Below, piece by piece: positions 8,321-16,263 of a stretch of DNA of 64,000 bases. The translations under genes were made by a program, and so were the position numbers. The stretch comes from Phyllobacterium bourgognense (GTDB lineage: Bacteria; Pseudomonadota; Alphaproteobacteria; Rhizobiales; Rhizobiaceae). The notes under the pieces were generated by a model. The model was given only the letters and a program-made list of their open reading frames with translations, had not been told where the DNA came from and did no database searches. Location of the stretch: positions 124,001 through 188,000 of the forward strand of contig NZ_QPJM01000009.1 in assembly GCF_003337575.1 (NCBI RefSeq), read 5' to 3'. Each line of letters starts with the position of its first letter. The first letter of the stretch is position 1.

Positions 8321-9397
8321 TCAGCTTCCGTTTTGCGTTCGTAAATTGCCTGTCCACGCGTTTTGGAGCAGCGAGCGAATTGACTCGATTTCGATTGTAC
8401 GAGGGTTCCAATATTGATTTTGGCTTGCCACCTGGGCCGCCTGCTCCAGATCGTCGAGGCTCATGGATCCGGCAATCTCGGCAAGGCTTGTTTTTGCTCC
8501 CAGTCTATCTGCCAGGTCGAACAGCGCAGCGGCGGGATCTGTCGTTCGCAACGCGTCCTTAAGGCGCTCAATAGCATCGGGAACGGCCGGAGCGTTGTAT
8601 GCCAATACATGAGGAAGGATTACAGCGTGGGTGTCCGCGTGTGGCAGGTCGAAAAGGCCACCCAGCACATGACATAGTTTATGATGCAGCGCCATTCCCA
8701 CAGAGCCGAGGCAAATACCCGATAGCCAAGCTCCATAAAGAGCGTCTGCTCGAGCGTCTTTGTCTAGGGGGTTGTCTATCACGCGCGGTAGCGCAAGTGC
8801 CAATGTCTTAACGGCATCTGTCGCTATTAAACTAATGACAGGATTTCTGTCCTTGGCATACATCGCCTCGACGGCGTGGGCCATGGCATTCATCCCGCTG
8901 GTTCCAGAAACAGATGCGGGAAGAGTCATGGTGAGATCTACGTCATAGATGACCACTTCGGGCAGTATTCTGGTGCTGCTTTTCGTATGTTTCTGTCCCT
9001 CGTGAGTCTCTCCAAGGATCGGGGTCATCTCTGACCCTGCATACGTCGTGGGTATAATGATTTGCGGCAGATCGGTCCGGTAAGCCAAAGCTTTTGAAAG
9101 ACCCGTGGTCGACCCGCCACCGATGGCAACGAAGCCATCGATGTTTCGGTCACGTACTACTGCCAATGCGTCGTCAGTTCTCGAGACCGGGGTGTGCATT
9201 GTAGCATGCGGGTACAGCCCTGCGGACAGTTTTCCGAGCCGATCACAAATTCCACGAGCGTCCGCTTCCTGTGCCGGTGCGGATAGAACGAGTACACGTG
9301 AGAGACCGAGGCGGTCTACCTCCGACGGCAAATCAGCGATCGTTCCCGAGCCAAAGATTACTCGCGCGGGCAGACCGTTGTAAACGAATGAAAGCAT
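8321..9397 (-). CDS. maleylacetate reductase
   Basis: A 358-residue iron-containing-ADH-family protein close to classic maleylacetate reductases. GGGSTTGLSKA (93-103) binds the dinucleotide. SGMNAMAHAVEA (167-178) carries Asn170 where true iron enzymes have Asp, as expected for this family. His238/239, His243 and His253 form the substrate pocket (HHKLCHVLGGLFDLPH). It reduces maleylacetate to 3-oxoadipate with NAD(P)H and can remove a 2-chloro substituent. The frame is open to 9469, but the start is placed at ATG 9397, where the usual N-terminus MLSFVYNGLPxxVIFG begins behind an AGGAACG site. It lies between the monooxygenase and the hydroxyquinol dioxygenase and probably shares their message. 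Confidence 0.94.
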   Translation of the reverse strand: MLSFVYNGLPARVIFGSGTIADLPSEVDRLGLSRVLVLSAPAQEADARGICDRLGKLSAGLYPHATMHTPVSRTDDALAVVRDRNIDGFVAIGGGSTTGLSKALAYRTDLPQIIIPTTYAGSEMTPILGETHEGQKHTKSSTRILPEVVIYDVDLTMTLPASVSGTSGMNAMAHAVEAMYAKDRNPVISLIATDAVKTLALALPRVIDNPLDKDARADALYGAWLSGICLGSVGMALHHKLCHVLGGLFDLPHADTHAVILPHVLAYNAPAVPDAIERLKDALRTTDPAAALFDLADRLGAKTSLAEIAGSMSLDDLEQAAQVASQNQYWNPRTIEIESIRSLLQNAWTGNLRTQNGS

Positions 9398-9474
9398 CGG
9401 CGTTCCTAATTTTGGGCGAGCAAGCGGCGTGTTTTTGCTCACGCCGCCGGTCCGCGACGACGTGAGCAATGGAG

Positions 9475-11058
9475 TTAATGTTTCGCGATGTTGCCAATGT
9501 ACCCTTCGTGGACATCCTGGTCTCGCGCGTATTGCGGTTGGAAGCGTACGTTCGCATAGTGCGAAAGTTTTTCCGCCTCTTGAGCCCGCTTCCCAAGATC
9601 CGCCGTGTCGCCGAAGCCCAGCACATCACGTGCCAATTGAGTCAATGGTCCATCGACGTGGTACTCGGTGCGCTGCAACGTCAACAGATTGATGAGATAG
9701 AGTGGCGTTCCATTGAATTTTTCGAACATTTCATGGCGAGTTCCCCATTCCGTTAGGAACCGTTCGCTGATCTGCCGGAAAATCTTGATGCGATCGACGG
9801 CGCTAATTTCAGAACCACGTAGTGCCTCGGCCAACTTTGGTCCGATGTATGGATCATCCATTTCACGCTTGGTTGGCTGTAGAACAACGCCACGGCCACA
9901 AAACTCGATCAGCATGTTGACCATCCGATGCTGATTTTCAAGGTAATGAGCACGGCCGAAATCGATGTAAATATTGTTCGGTTTGAACAAGCCTCCCGGC
10001 GTGGCAAACCCTGTTTCTTCGGCAGCCAACATGAAAGCGGTACATGTTTCCCGAAACCGGATCATTTCGGCGAGCTGTGATTGTACGACCGGATTTGAAC
10101 TTGTGCCCAGTGATTGGGTCAGCAGGAGAGCAAGTCCAACCATTAGTTCAGCATGCACGCAGTGCCTGATTTGTGTTTCAAGATGCACCCAGTCAAATTG
10201 ACGTTGAGGATACCACTTGGCGTGATCAGGATTGCCAATGTGTTGAACCTGAGACCAGGGTATCAACACGTCATCAAAGTAGACCATGGCGTCGAGTTCA
10301 TCGCCGATCGTAGCCAACGGTCGATCATAGGGATCGGCATCAGGTTCCGCTCGCGATTCTCGAGCGACAACGGTAACACCCGGTGTCGCGACAGGAACCA
10401 GCGCATAGATTGTTTGCTCCGGTGTCTGCCCCGGCCGCCAAAGGTTGCCAACAAGAATGTGGTTCACGAAAGGCACGGAAGTTCCGATAGCTTTCCAACC
10501 GCGTACCAAAATTCCGTCATCGCGTTCCTCGACAATACTAAGCATTGGAGTTTCCCCCAAAGCATCAGTCCGTCCGCGATCGTATTGAACATCGACAAAC
10601 ATCGGCGAAATTGCCAAGTCTTTCGTGGTCACTTCATCCCATTGCCGCTGAATATTGCCTGTAAGATCGCGCTCGGCTCCTTTAAAACGAGAGTTCTCTG
10701 CCCAAGGTGCTTGATCGTCCACCTGGGTGTACATAACCACGTTCATACCGGCTGGCGGGCGAGTAAAAATACCTCCTTGGAAATGCCTAAAGATGAAATC
10801 GGCGTACTTTCGGCGGCGGATGGTGTCTTCCTTTGATCTCGGCAAAAACCAGTGCATGGACTGGCGGTTGCCTTTCTCGTCGATGAACGTTGTTATGTCT
10901 TGGTGTTCAGGGTCGAGGTGAAGATCGTAGTACTCTGCAATTGCTTGCGCATAGCCCCGCGTTTTGGGGTGACTGGTAATGTCCTCGATTATCTCACCAC
11001 CAACATATACTTTGCGGCCATCCCGCAACGAATCCAAATACTCTTTACCTGTTCTCAT
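9475..11058 (-). CDS. FADH2-dependent aromatic monooxygenase (HpaB / TcpA / HadA family)
   Basis: A 527-residue acyl-CoA-dehydrogenase-fold monooxygenase of the 4-hydroxyphenylacetate 3-hydroxylase family. The N-terminal domain starts with RTGKEYLDSLRDGRKVYVGG. The mid-domain DWVHLETQIRH segment holds His292, close in position to the phenol-deprotonating His of HadA as I recall it. The C-terminal part has the conserved WGTRHEMFEKFNGTP stretch. Enzymes of this type use free FADH2 to hydroxylate halo- or nitrophenols with loss of chloride or nitrite. The partner flavin reductase is two genes upstream, and the product-processing genes follow downstream. A strong GGAGG site is 5 bases before the ATG and the start overlaps the SnoaL-like gene by 14 bases. 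The substrate (chlorophenol or nitrophenol) is inference. Confidence 0.93.
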   Translation of the reverse strand: MRTGKEYLDSLRDGRKVYVGGEIIEDITSHPKTRGYAQAIAEYYDLHLDPEHQDITTFIDEKGNRQSMHWFLPRSKEDTIRRRKYADFIFRHFQGGIFTRPPAGMNVVMYTQVDDQAPWAENSRFKGAERDLTGNIQRQWDEVTTKDLAISPMFVDVQYDRGRTDALGETPMLSIVEERDDGILVRGWKAIGTSVPFVNHILVGNLWRPGQTPEQTIYALVPVATPGVTVVARESRAEPDADPYDRPLATIGDELDAMVYFDDVLIPWSQVQHIGNPDHAKWYPQRQFDWVHLETQIRHCVHAELMVGLALLLTQSLGTSSNPVVQSQLAEMIRFRETCTAFMLAAEETGFATPGGLFKPNNIYIDFGRAHYLENQHRMVNMLIEFCGRGVVLQPTKREMDDPYIGPKLAEALRGSEISAVDRIKIFRQISERFLTEWGTRHEMFEKFNGTPLYLINLLTLQRTEYHVDGPLTQLARDVLGFGDTADLGKRAQEAEKLSHYANVRFQPQYARDQDVHEGYIGNIAKH

Positions 11059-11476
11059 GACCTGCCTCCACAGTTGGAATGTTCAATTGTTTTTGGAACG
11101 TTGCAGCGTCCCAATAGTCATCGCTGCGAAAGATCAGACCGTCCAATAGGTACAAGACTTGAATTCCACGCAGCGATATTTTTTGTCCTTGAGGACGATA
11201 AGGACCCATTTGAGTTTGGAGTGTCGCGCTCAGCACATACGGAATCGCGATTGTGCCATTGTCATCCGCAATGCTTGGTGCCGGTTGCCAACGGGCATCT
11301 GGAAACCAGCCAAAAAACGTCGCAAGACCGTCAGCAATTGCCCGTCTGCCATGTTTAGCACGGCCATGTGCTACATCCTCATGCGTTGCATTTTCCGAAT
11401 ATAGTTTGGCCACACCATCACAATCGTGATTGTTGTAGGCAGAATAAAGCAACTCGTCGACCGAAGCTGAACTCAT
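11045..11476 (-). CDS. SnoaL-like / NTF2-fold small protein
   Basis: A 143-residue single-domain protein with the NTF2/SnoaL pattern: the N-terminal helix VDELLYSAYNNHDCDGVAKLYSENATHED, then FFGWFPDARWQP, and beta strands ending in the GLIFRSDDYWDAATF segment. The fold occurs in polyketide cyclases, ketosteroid isomerase and ring-hydroxylating dioxygenase small subunits. It is interlocked in the operon: its ATG overlaps the flavin reductase stop by 4 bases, and its end overlaps the monooxygenase start by 14. Tight coupling to the two-component monooxygenase argues for a job on that enzyme's substrate or product, for example tautomerisation of a quinone or dienone. No catalytic residue can be assigned with confidence. 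Confidence 0.85.
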   Translation of the reverse strand: MSSASVDELLYSAYNNHDCDGVAKLYSENATHEDVAHGRAKHGRRAIADGLATFFGWFPDARWQPAPSIADDNGTIAIPYVLSATLQTQMGPYRPQGQKISLRGIQVLYLLDGLIFRSDDYWDAATFQKQLNIPTVEAGHENR

Positions 11477-12075
11477 GCCAGGGCTCCTTCGCTCAATACT
11501 TGATCAACGGAAACGCCGTGCATGTATTGGCCATCGCCATACAGCAAAGGCAACTTCGCTGCCGGGGCTAGTATTGAATCCACGGAAGCGATGAGAACTA
11601 AGTGGCTCTTTACGAGGAATTCGCAGTTGACCTTGCAATCGAAGGTCACCAATGAGTCACGCAGCACCGGCATCTTAATACGATCAGGCAGCTCATCTTT
11701 TGGAATTTCAAAATCCTCGATGAATTTGTCGGAGCCGGCTCGCGAGCAATGTTGCGATATGTTTACCTGTTCCTGGCTCAGCACGTTGACCGCAAAACGC
11801 GCGTCCGCGGTGATATTTGCAGCTGTAATGGTGTTTCGGTTAACGCATACGATTAGCGTGGGAGGGTCCATACATGCGGGTGCAAAAGCACTGACCGTCA
11901 TTCCCCAAGGCCGATTCTCGTGCCTTGTCGTTATGACCGTTACCCCACCTATGAATCGCCGCATAGCGGTTCGGAACGTTATCGATTCGGATCCACTGTC
12001 CAAATCCCAATGTGGAACCGCCGGAGTATTTTCAGTCCCGAGCATAGGTAAGATTGTGGGTGATTTGATGAACAT
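11473..12075 (-). CDS. flavin reductase (partner of the FADH2 monooxygenase)
   Basis: A 200-residue FMN-binding split-barrel protein of the HpaC/TcpX/HadX family. Typical segments are FRTAMRRFIGGVTVITT near residue 35, the flavin-binding MTVSAFAPACMDPPTLIVCVNRN stretch, and AANITADARFAVNVLS. It reduces FAD (or FMN) with NAD(P)H and supplies the reduced flavin to the monooxygenase by diffusion. It is the first gene of the minus-strand operon, with an excellent AGGAGG site 6-7 bases before ATG 12075, and faces the LysR gene across a 160-bp divergent promoter region. Confidence 0.93.
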   Translation of the reverse strand: MFIKSPTILPMLGTENTPAVPHWDLDSGSESITFRTAMRRFIGGVTVITTRHENRPWGMTVSAFAPACMDPPTLIVCVNRNTITAANITADARFAVNVLSQEQVNISQHCSRAGSDKFIEDFEIPKDELPDRIKMPVLRDSLVTFDCKVNCEFLVKSHLVLIASVDSILAPAAKLPLLYGDGQYMHGVSVDQVLSEGALA

Positions 12076-12142
12076 AAATCCTCCTTTCTGAAAAGAATAA
12101 GATTCTCTTCAGCTTCACGTTGTTTAATTCCCGATTATTATT

Positions 12143-12157
12143 GTTCTTGACAAGAAC
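12143..12157. promoter_or_regulatory. 15-bp perfect palindrome in the LysR / flavin reductase divergent promoter
   Basis: GTTCTTG-A-CAAGAAC is a perfect 7-bp dyad around a central A, midway between the two divergent starts. Its core contains TTGACA on the plus strand and TTGTCA on the minus strand, so it would overlap -35 regions. A second smaller dyad, AGAAT-N3-ATTCT, lies at 12094-12106 close to the flavin reductase start. A LysR regulator acting at such a site is the natural reading; binding is inferred from position and symmetry only. Confidence 0.5.
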
Positions 12158-12235
12158 TTGACGTTCCTGCGGTATTATGTCCAATCGATAATTGCGAACT
12201 CTGCTATCTGTCACATCGATACATGGACGCGCTCA

Positions 12236-13168
12236 ATGAACCTTCGGAACATAGACCTCAACCTCCTCGTCGTTCTGGATGCTCTTTTGGAAGAGCAGAA
12301 CGTTAGTCGAGCCGGACAGAGGATCGGTCTTAGTCAATCGGCGACAAGTGCAGCACTTGCCCGTCTAAGAGATATTTTTCACGATCCCTTGTTGGTTCGG
12401 GTAGGGCGGCAACTCGCATTAACCGAGAATGCGGAGAAGTTGATCGAGCCATTGCGTGATGCACTCACTCGCGTCGAACAAACTTTCATGCTGCAGACGG
12501 GATTCGATCCGTCTACCGACTCTCGGACATTCACAATCAGTGCATCTGACTACGCTGTGCTGGTTTTGCTGGAGCCATTCTTCACAAAACTGGCGACCGA
12601 TGCCCCAAACATCACGTTTCATCTTTTACCTCGATCAAGACACGCCGAGAGCATGTTGCAGAAAGATCAGGTCGACATCGTTATTGAACCCAGTGAGTTG
12701 TTGATGAACAGTGATTACCCGTCGACAGAGCTCATGGCAGATAGGTGGCTATGTGCAATCGATGAGAACAATCCCCATGTTGCATCTATAGAGGTCATGA
12801 CAATTGCTGAGTTTGGTTCGCTTCCGCATGTTGCGTACGGTATCGGACCTGACCGGCAGTTTAATCTTGCGGATCAACATCTGGCGAAATTAGGCATACA
12901 CCGCCAGATTGCGGTGACTGTCGAAAGTTTTCTCCTGGTGCCATTCCTGTTGCAAGGTACGACTATGACCAGTCTCGTGCTTGAGCGCACGATCCGTCGC
13001 CTATCGAAGGCAGCGCGTATTCGCGGCGTGTTACCGCCGGTTGCCCTTCCGCAAATCCATGAGACGATGTATTGGCATTCTCGGCACACAGGTGATCCAG
13101 CTCACAGCTGGTTGAGGCAACGAATTCAGGCCGTTGCAGCCCAACTCGATAGCGCTCCTGACTATTGA
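12236..13168 (+). CDS. LysR-family transcriptional regulator of the aromatic cluster
   Basis: A 310-residue LysR protein. The winged helix-turn-helix occupies about residues 1-65, starting MNLRNIDLNLLVVLDALLEE and running through SRAGQRIGLSQSATSAALARLR, the typical recognition-helix pattern. The rest is the periplasmic-binding-like effector domain (FTISASDYAVLVLLEPFF onward). The DLNLLVxLDALL start is shared with NodD- and LinR-type regulators that sense aromatic inducers. The frame is open upstream to 12158, but ATG 12236 gives the normal N-terminus. It is divergent from the flavin reductase operon and very likely activates it in response to the phenolic substrate or a pathway intermediate, as TcpR and HadR do. 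Confidence 0.92.
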   Translation: MNLRNIDLNLLVVLDALLEEQNVSRAGQRIGLSQSATSAALARLRDIFHDPLLVRVGRQLALTENAEKLIEPLRDALTRVEQTFMLQTGFDPSTDSRTFTISASDYAVLVLLEPFFTKLATDAPNITFHLLPRSRHAESMLQKDQVDIVIEPSELLMNSDYPSTELMADRWLCAIDENNPHVASIEVMTIAEFGSLPHVAYGIGPDRQFNLADQHLAKLGIHRQIAVTVESFLLVPFLLQGTTMTSLVLERTIRRLSKAARIRGVLPPVALPQIHETMYWHSRHTGDPAHSWLRQRIQAVAAQLDSAPDY

Positions 13169-13396
13169 TTGCGGGAATGTAAGTCGCAATCTTTCAGTGG
13201 CTCGAAGCTGAGCGTTCTGACTGTTAATTTCCACCCGGCTCAGTTCCGTGTGGAAATCACCAGTGAAACGTTCCATCTTGATGTCTGTTTTCGTCTAATT
13301 TGCCGCGATGGGAGTACAATGGTCGCACAACTTGCACGGTCAGTTGAAGGGTTTACCGGAACAAGGTCGCCCCGCGCGCTATAGTCTTGGCCACTG

Positions 13397-13510
13397 TATC
13401 TGGATGCCAAACCATGACGCGTCGCGCAGATCAAGATAAGAAACAAGCTCGGCCACATCGCTCGCGTAGCGATCCATATCATGTCGGTTGCTAACTTGGC
13501 TGGAACGTCT
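13397..13510 (-). pseudogene. remnant of a non-haem haloperoxidase / alpha-beta hydrolase gene
   Basis: One minus-strand frame reads RRSSQVSNRHDMDRYASDVA followed by ELVSYLDLRDASWFGIQ. This lines up with the conserved GHGRSSQPW-x-NDMDTYADDLAxLIexLDLrDAVLVG region just before the nucleophile elbow of cofactor-free chloroperoxidases. The GxSxGG nucleophile motif that should follow is lost, and the flanking sequence is not related to the family. I read it as a roughly 40-codon relic of a larger gene. The family assignment is from remembered consensus. Confidence 0.5.
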
Positions 13511-13536
13511 GTGAACAATTCGGCTGCCAAATTGAA

Positions 13537-13566
13537 AAGACCGCCCCCGGCGGGAGGTGCGGTCTT
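13537..13566. terminator. stem-loop AAGACCGC / GCGGTCTT
   Basis: An 8-bp perfect inverted repeat, AAGACCGC at 13537 and GCGGTCTT ending at 13566, encloses a GC-rich 14-base loop that can itself pair (CCC..GGG). There is no T-run, so termination is uncertain. It lies between the converging LysR and serine protease genes, where a bidirectional terminator would be expected. Confidence 0.35.
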
Positions 13567-13771
13567 GGCGGATCTGGTAGATCCGCAGCATCGGAGCGGG
13601 GGGCCGGTGCTCGTTAGCGTCTGGTGCGCTAACCACCTCTGCTTGAGGAAGCGAGGTAACAAGCCAAGCTAGCAGATGTCGTAGGAGGAGGTAGCTATAT
13701 TTTGGTTTGTAAGGTTCCTGCCGAAACGTTGCAGATGTCGGGCAAGCAGGTTCTCCGCATCCGATCGATCG

Positions 13772-15139
13772 TCAGCGGTTTGAATCCGCCGTGCATTGGT
13801 GCCACTTCATCTGATAGCCATACTGGTGCTTTTTGCCGTAGCACCACCCCATCGAATACAGGTTGTCTGATAGGGTTTCCCGGCGCGCACATGCCTTGTC
13901 GGTCTGAGGATCGTTACCCGCGCCACCACGACATTTCGAATTCTCGTCAAACCATGTCGAGATCAAGGATGCGGTCTTCGTATCTGGGCGCTCGTGCTTT
14001 ATCACCGAGCTGCTCTCAGATGTAATCACCTCCAGAGAAGTATCCCAATCGATGGACATGGAGGCGACCCCACTGGGAGTCTTCTTACGTGCGGGGCTAC
14101 CTGCCTGCCAATCTACAAGCGCCTCGACATGACAACTGGTTACCGCACAGGCCACAGTCACGCTGTCCGGCTGGACGACATAATTACGGTTAGGCCACCG
14201 TTCCATGAACTTGCGCTTTTCAGCGAGCACCGCTTCCTTGCTCAGGTATTTTCCGTAGTATGAAACGCTGCCGGAATACGCGCCCTGCATGAACTTCCAG
14301 GCTGTGGCATTATCGCCGGAGAGTGCCTCATGATAACTGATGACGAAATTCCTAACCCTTGTCTCCATTGAGGCTGTCGAGGGTGCTACCGCCATGCTTT
14401 GCCCAGGAGCAGAGGCGGCGGGAGGAACTTCAGTTTTGGCCTTGAAGCAAAACACTTGTTTTACGGAGGGCGAGATTTTTTCGGCCAGATCAGAGGTGGG
14501 TAAGCCGGGGAGGGCAGTCTCAACATTCTGGTAGCTTATTCCTCTTGCTTGAAGGAAGACCTCAAGAACGCTCGCTCGTATGGCAAAATTCACATTCTGG
14601 GCAAGGATTCCGGTTTCCACGGTAAACTTCGTTCCCAAGGTGGCCGTGTTAATGCCAAGGAGGCTTCCCGCCTTGTCGACAAGCGGACCACCGGAATTAC
14701 CCGGTTGAATGGGCGTCGATATCTGCAGGTATCGGCTGTCGTTGCCCAAACCAATCATCGAATTGATATTCCCGGTCGTGATTTTCACGCTGTCCGATAG
14801 GATCTCGGTGAGCGGATAACCAAGGGCGGCCACGTCTTCGCCTAAGCGAGGTGGTGCACGGCGTATTGCTATCGGAGCGATATTAAAACCCGGACCGGAA
14901 ACGCGAACAACGGCTAGATCGTTCTGACTGTCGACAAAGCGTTCGTTAATATCGCCCGAACCGGAAATATTGACTCGGTCACAATCCTCTATGACGTGAG
15001 CATTGGTGACGAGCCACCCGCCATCGTTGATGACAAAACCCGTCCCGGAACTGGTGGCCCGCTCTGCAGACACTGCTGGCAACGCGGGGCAGACCATTAA
15101 CGCAGCCAAAAAAATAGCCAAAGATCTGGTGCTGCTCAT
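13772..15139 (-). CDS. secreted trypsin-like serine protease with NTF2-like and Cys-rich C-terminal regions
   Basis: A 455-residue exported protease. A signal peptide (residues 1-25, ending VSA) precedes an S1C/DegP-type trypsin domain with His48 (TNAHVI), Asp74 (NDLAVV) and Ser149 (PGNSGGP). Unlike DegP there is no PDZ domain. About residues 260-395 instead resemble an NTF2/SnoaL-like module seen in rhizobial proteins (YYGKYLSKEAVLAEKRKFMERWPNR, then a VTVACAVTSCHVEALVDW pair of strands). The end (about 405-450) has several Cys residues and a GWCYGK motif like small periplasmic lysozyme-inhibitor-type tails. It is divergent from the exported protein at 15412. The natural substrate is unknown; periplasmic protein quality control is one possibility. 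Confidence 0.85.
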   Translation of the reverse strand: MSSTRSLAIFLAALMVCPALPAVSAERATSSGTGFVINDGGWLVTNAHVIEDCDRVNISGSGDINERFVDSQNDLAVVRVSGPGFNIAPIAIRRAPPRLGEDVAALGYPLTEILSDSVKITTGNINSMIGLGNDSRYLQISTPIQPGNSGGPLVDKAGSLLGINTATLGTKFTVETGILAQNVNFAIRASVLEVFLQARGISYQNVETALPGLPTSDLAEKISPSVKQVFCFKAKTEVPPAASAPGQSMAVAPSTASMETRVRNFVISYHEALSGDNATAWKFMQGAYSGSVSYYGKYLSKEAVLAEKRKFMERWPNRNYVVQPDSVTVACAVTSCHVEALVDWQAGSPARKKTPSGVASMSIDWDTSLEVITSESSSVIKHERPDTKTASLISTWFDENSKCRGGAGNDPQTDKACARRETLSDNLYSMGWCYGKKHQYGYQMKWHQCTADSNR

Positions 15140-15411
15140 TGCCTGTCCCCAGCAGAAATTATGTCAAGCGCGATGGATTTCAGAATACTAGTGAGAAAAC
15201 CTAAGCATACGCTTAATCGTCGACGTCATTCGGGATAATGTTACTGGATAGTTTGGTACTGCGAAATGACTCACCCAATCAGCATTCTTCCGCGGAGATA
15301 CTACTGGATGAATTCGGTTTCCGGTCGGCAAGCTCGAGAGCGCGTCTCGATGAACGTCCCGCATGGCGTTTGCTGATCGTCGATTTGACCGTGTTACGAT
15401 GAGGCGGCATT

Positions 15412-16263
15412 GTGGAAAATAAAATCGGGAGTGCGTCCATTTTGAAGCGCTTGTCTTTCTCCATAATCTTCGGCTGTGCGGCACTGATGATGACGAGCGC
15501 GAATGCTGAGCGTTTTGAGCTGAAGATGTTCGGACACGAGGTATTCGTTGCGTCTGGCGGTCCCGAAGGCGACATCCTCAAAATTGATGGACGCGAGGTC
15601 CACAAGAATCAGATCATCACCTTCGAGGAACTGGTTACAGTGGATGGAGTCGCGGTTCTGATCGGCAGTTCAGCCAAGGGAGGCAACAGCTGTGACGGAG
15701 CGCCTTTCGTTGTTTCATTCCCGGCAAACTCTAACCCGCGCATCGATGGCCCGCTTGAGACATGCTACCCGACGACAATGGCTGCTTCGCCATCACAACT
15801 GGAATTCTCTACTGCGGCGCAACCCGGAAGCGATGGTGAAAAGTGGATATGGACCCCGGCTGATGGCTTCAAGCAAGTCGCGGGCGAGAAGTTTGCGGCA
15901 ACCAGCAGCAAAGGCTGGGCGCAACTACGCGAGCGCACGGTAACTCATCCAAACGAACTCCTCGGTTACAAAGAGATTGCCGATGAAATAAACCGGATTG
16001 CCGGTTCCAACAGGAAAACTTTCGAAACCATGATTGGTGGGGTCGGAAGTGCTGAGTCCACAGGGGACCTGTTCGTCGGCACGAGTTGCACGCCGCATAA
16101 TTGCGATGCCGAAGCTGCTATTCTTATCGCCTCAATTCCTGACAAGAGGGTTTACCTGGCATGGAAACCAGAAACCGAGAAGATCGTCGTCCTTCCGCCC
16201 GTCAAGCAGTGGCCGCAGAATGCCAAGAATGCATTGTTGAACTGGTCGCGGAAATGGAAATAG
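15412..16263 (+). CDS. exported protein of unknown function
   Basis: A 283-residue protein with a signal peptide: a basic start, the hydrophobic core LSFSIIFGCAALMMTSA, and likely cleavage after ANA at 32. The first 100 residues after cleavage are beta-rich, with two Cys about 24 apart (SCDGAP and ETCYPT) that could form a disulfide. The C-terminal half (SKGWAQLRERTVTHPNELLG..., then CTPHNCDAEAAILIASIPDKRVYLAW) resembles periplasmic inhibitor-like or lipocalin-like rhizobial proteins, but I do not recognise a named family. It starts at GTG 15412 with GAGG upstream and is divergent from the serine protease, so the two may be co-regulated and act together in the periplasm. Confidence 0.75.
   Translation: MENKIGSASILKRLSFSIIFGCAALMMTSANAERFELKMFGHEVFVASGGPEGDILKIDGREVHKNQIITFEELVTVDGVAVLIGSSAKGGNSCDGAPFVVSFPANSNPRIDGPLETCYPTTMAASPSQLEFSTAAQPGSDGEKWIWTPADGFKQVAGEKFAATSSKGWAQLRERTVTHPNELLGYKEIADEINRIAGSNRKTFETMIGGVGSAESTGDLFVGTSCTPHNCDAEAAILIASIPDKRVYLAWKPETEKIVVLPPVKQWPQNAKNALLNWSRKWK

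Larger units (their letters stand above)
13169..13771. other. gene-poor stretch with decayed sequence
   Basis: About 600 bp between the LysR stop and the serine protease stop. Open frames on both strands are short, rich in Arg and Ser, and look like chance frames. The recognisable content is a haloperoxidase-like remnant on the minus strand (13397-13510) and a stem-loop (13537-13566), listed separately. No intact gene is proposed. Confidence 0.5.

Noticed and set aside
13240-13662. 140-codon minus-strand frame
   Set aside because: Arg/Ser-rich with no family pattern; the haloperoxidase-like residues are in another frame, so this is a shadow.
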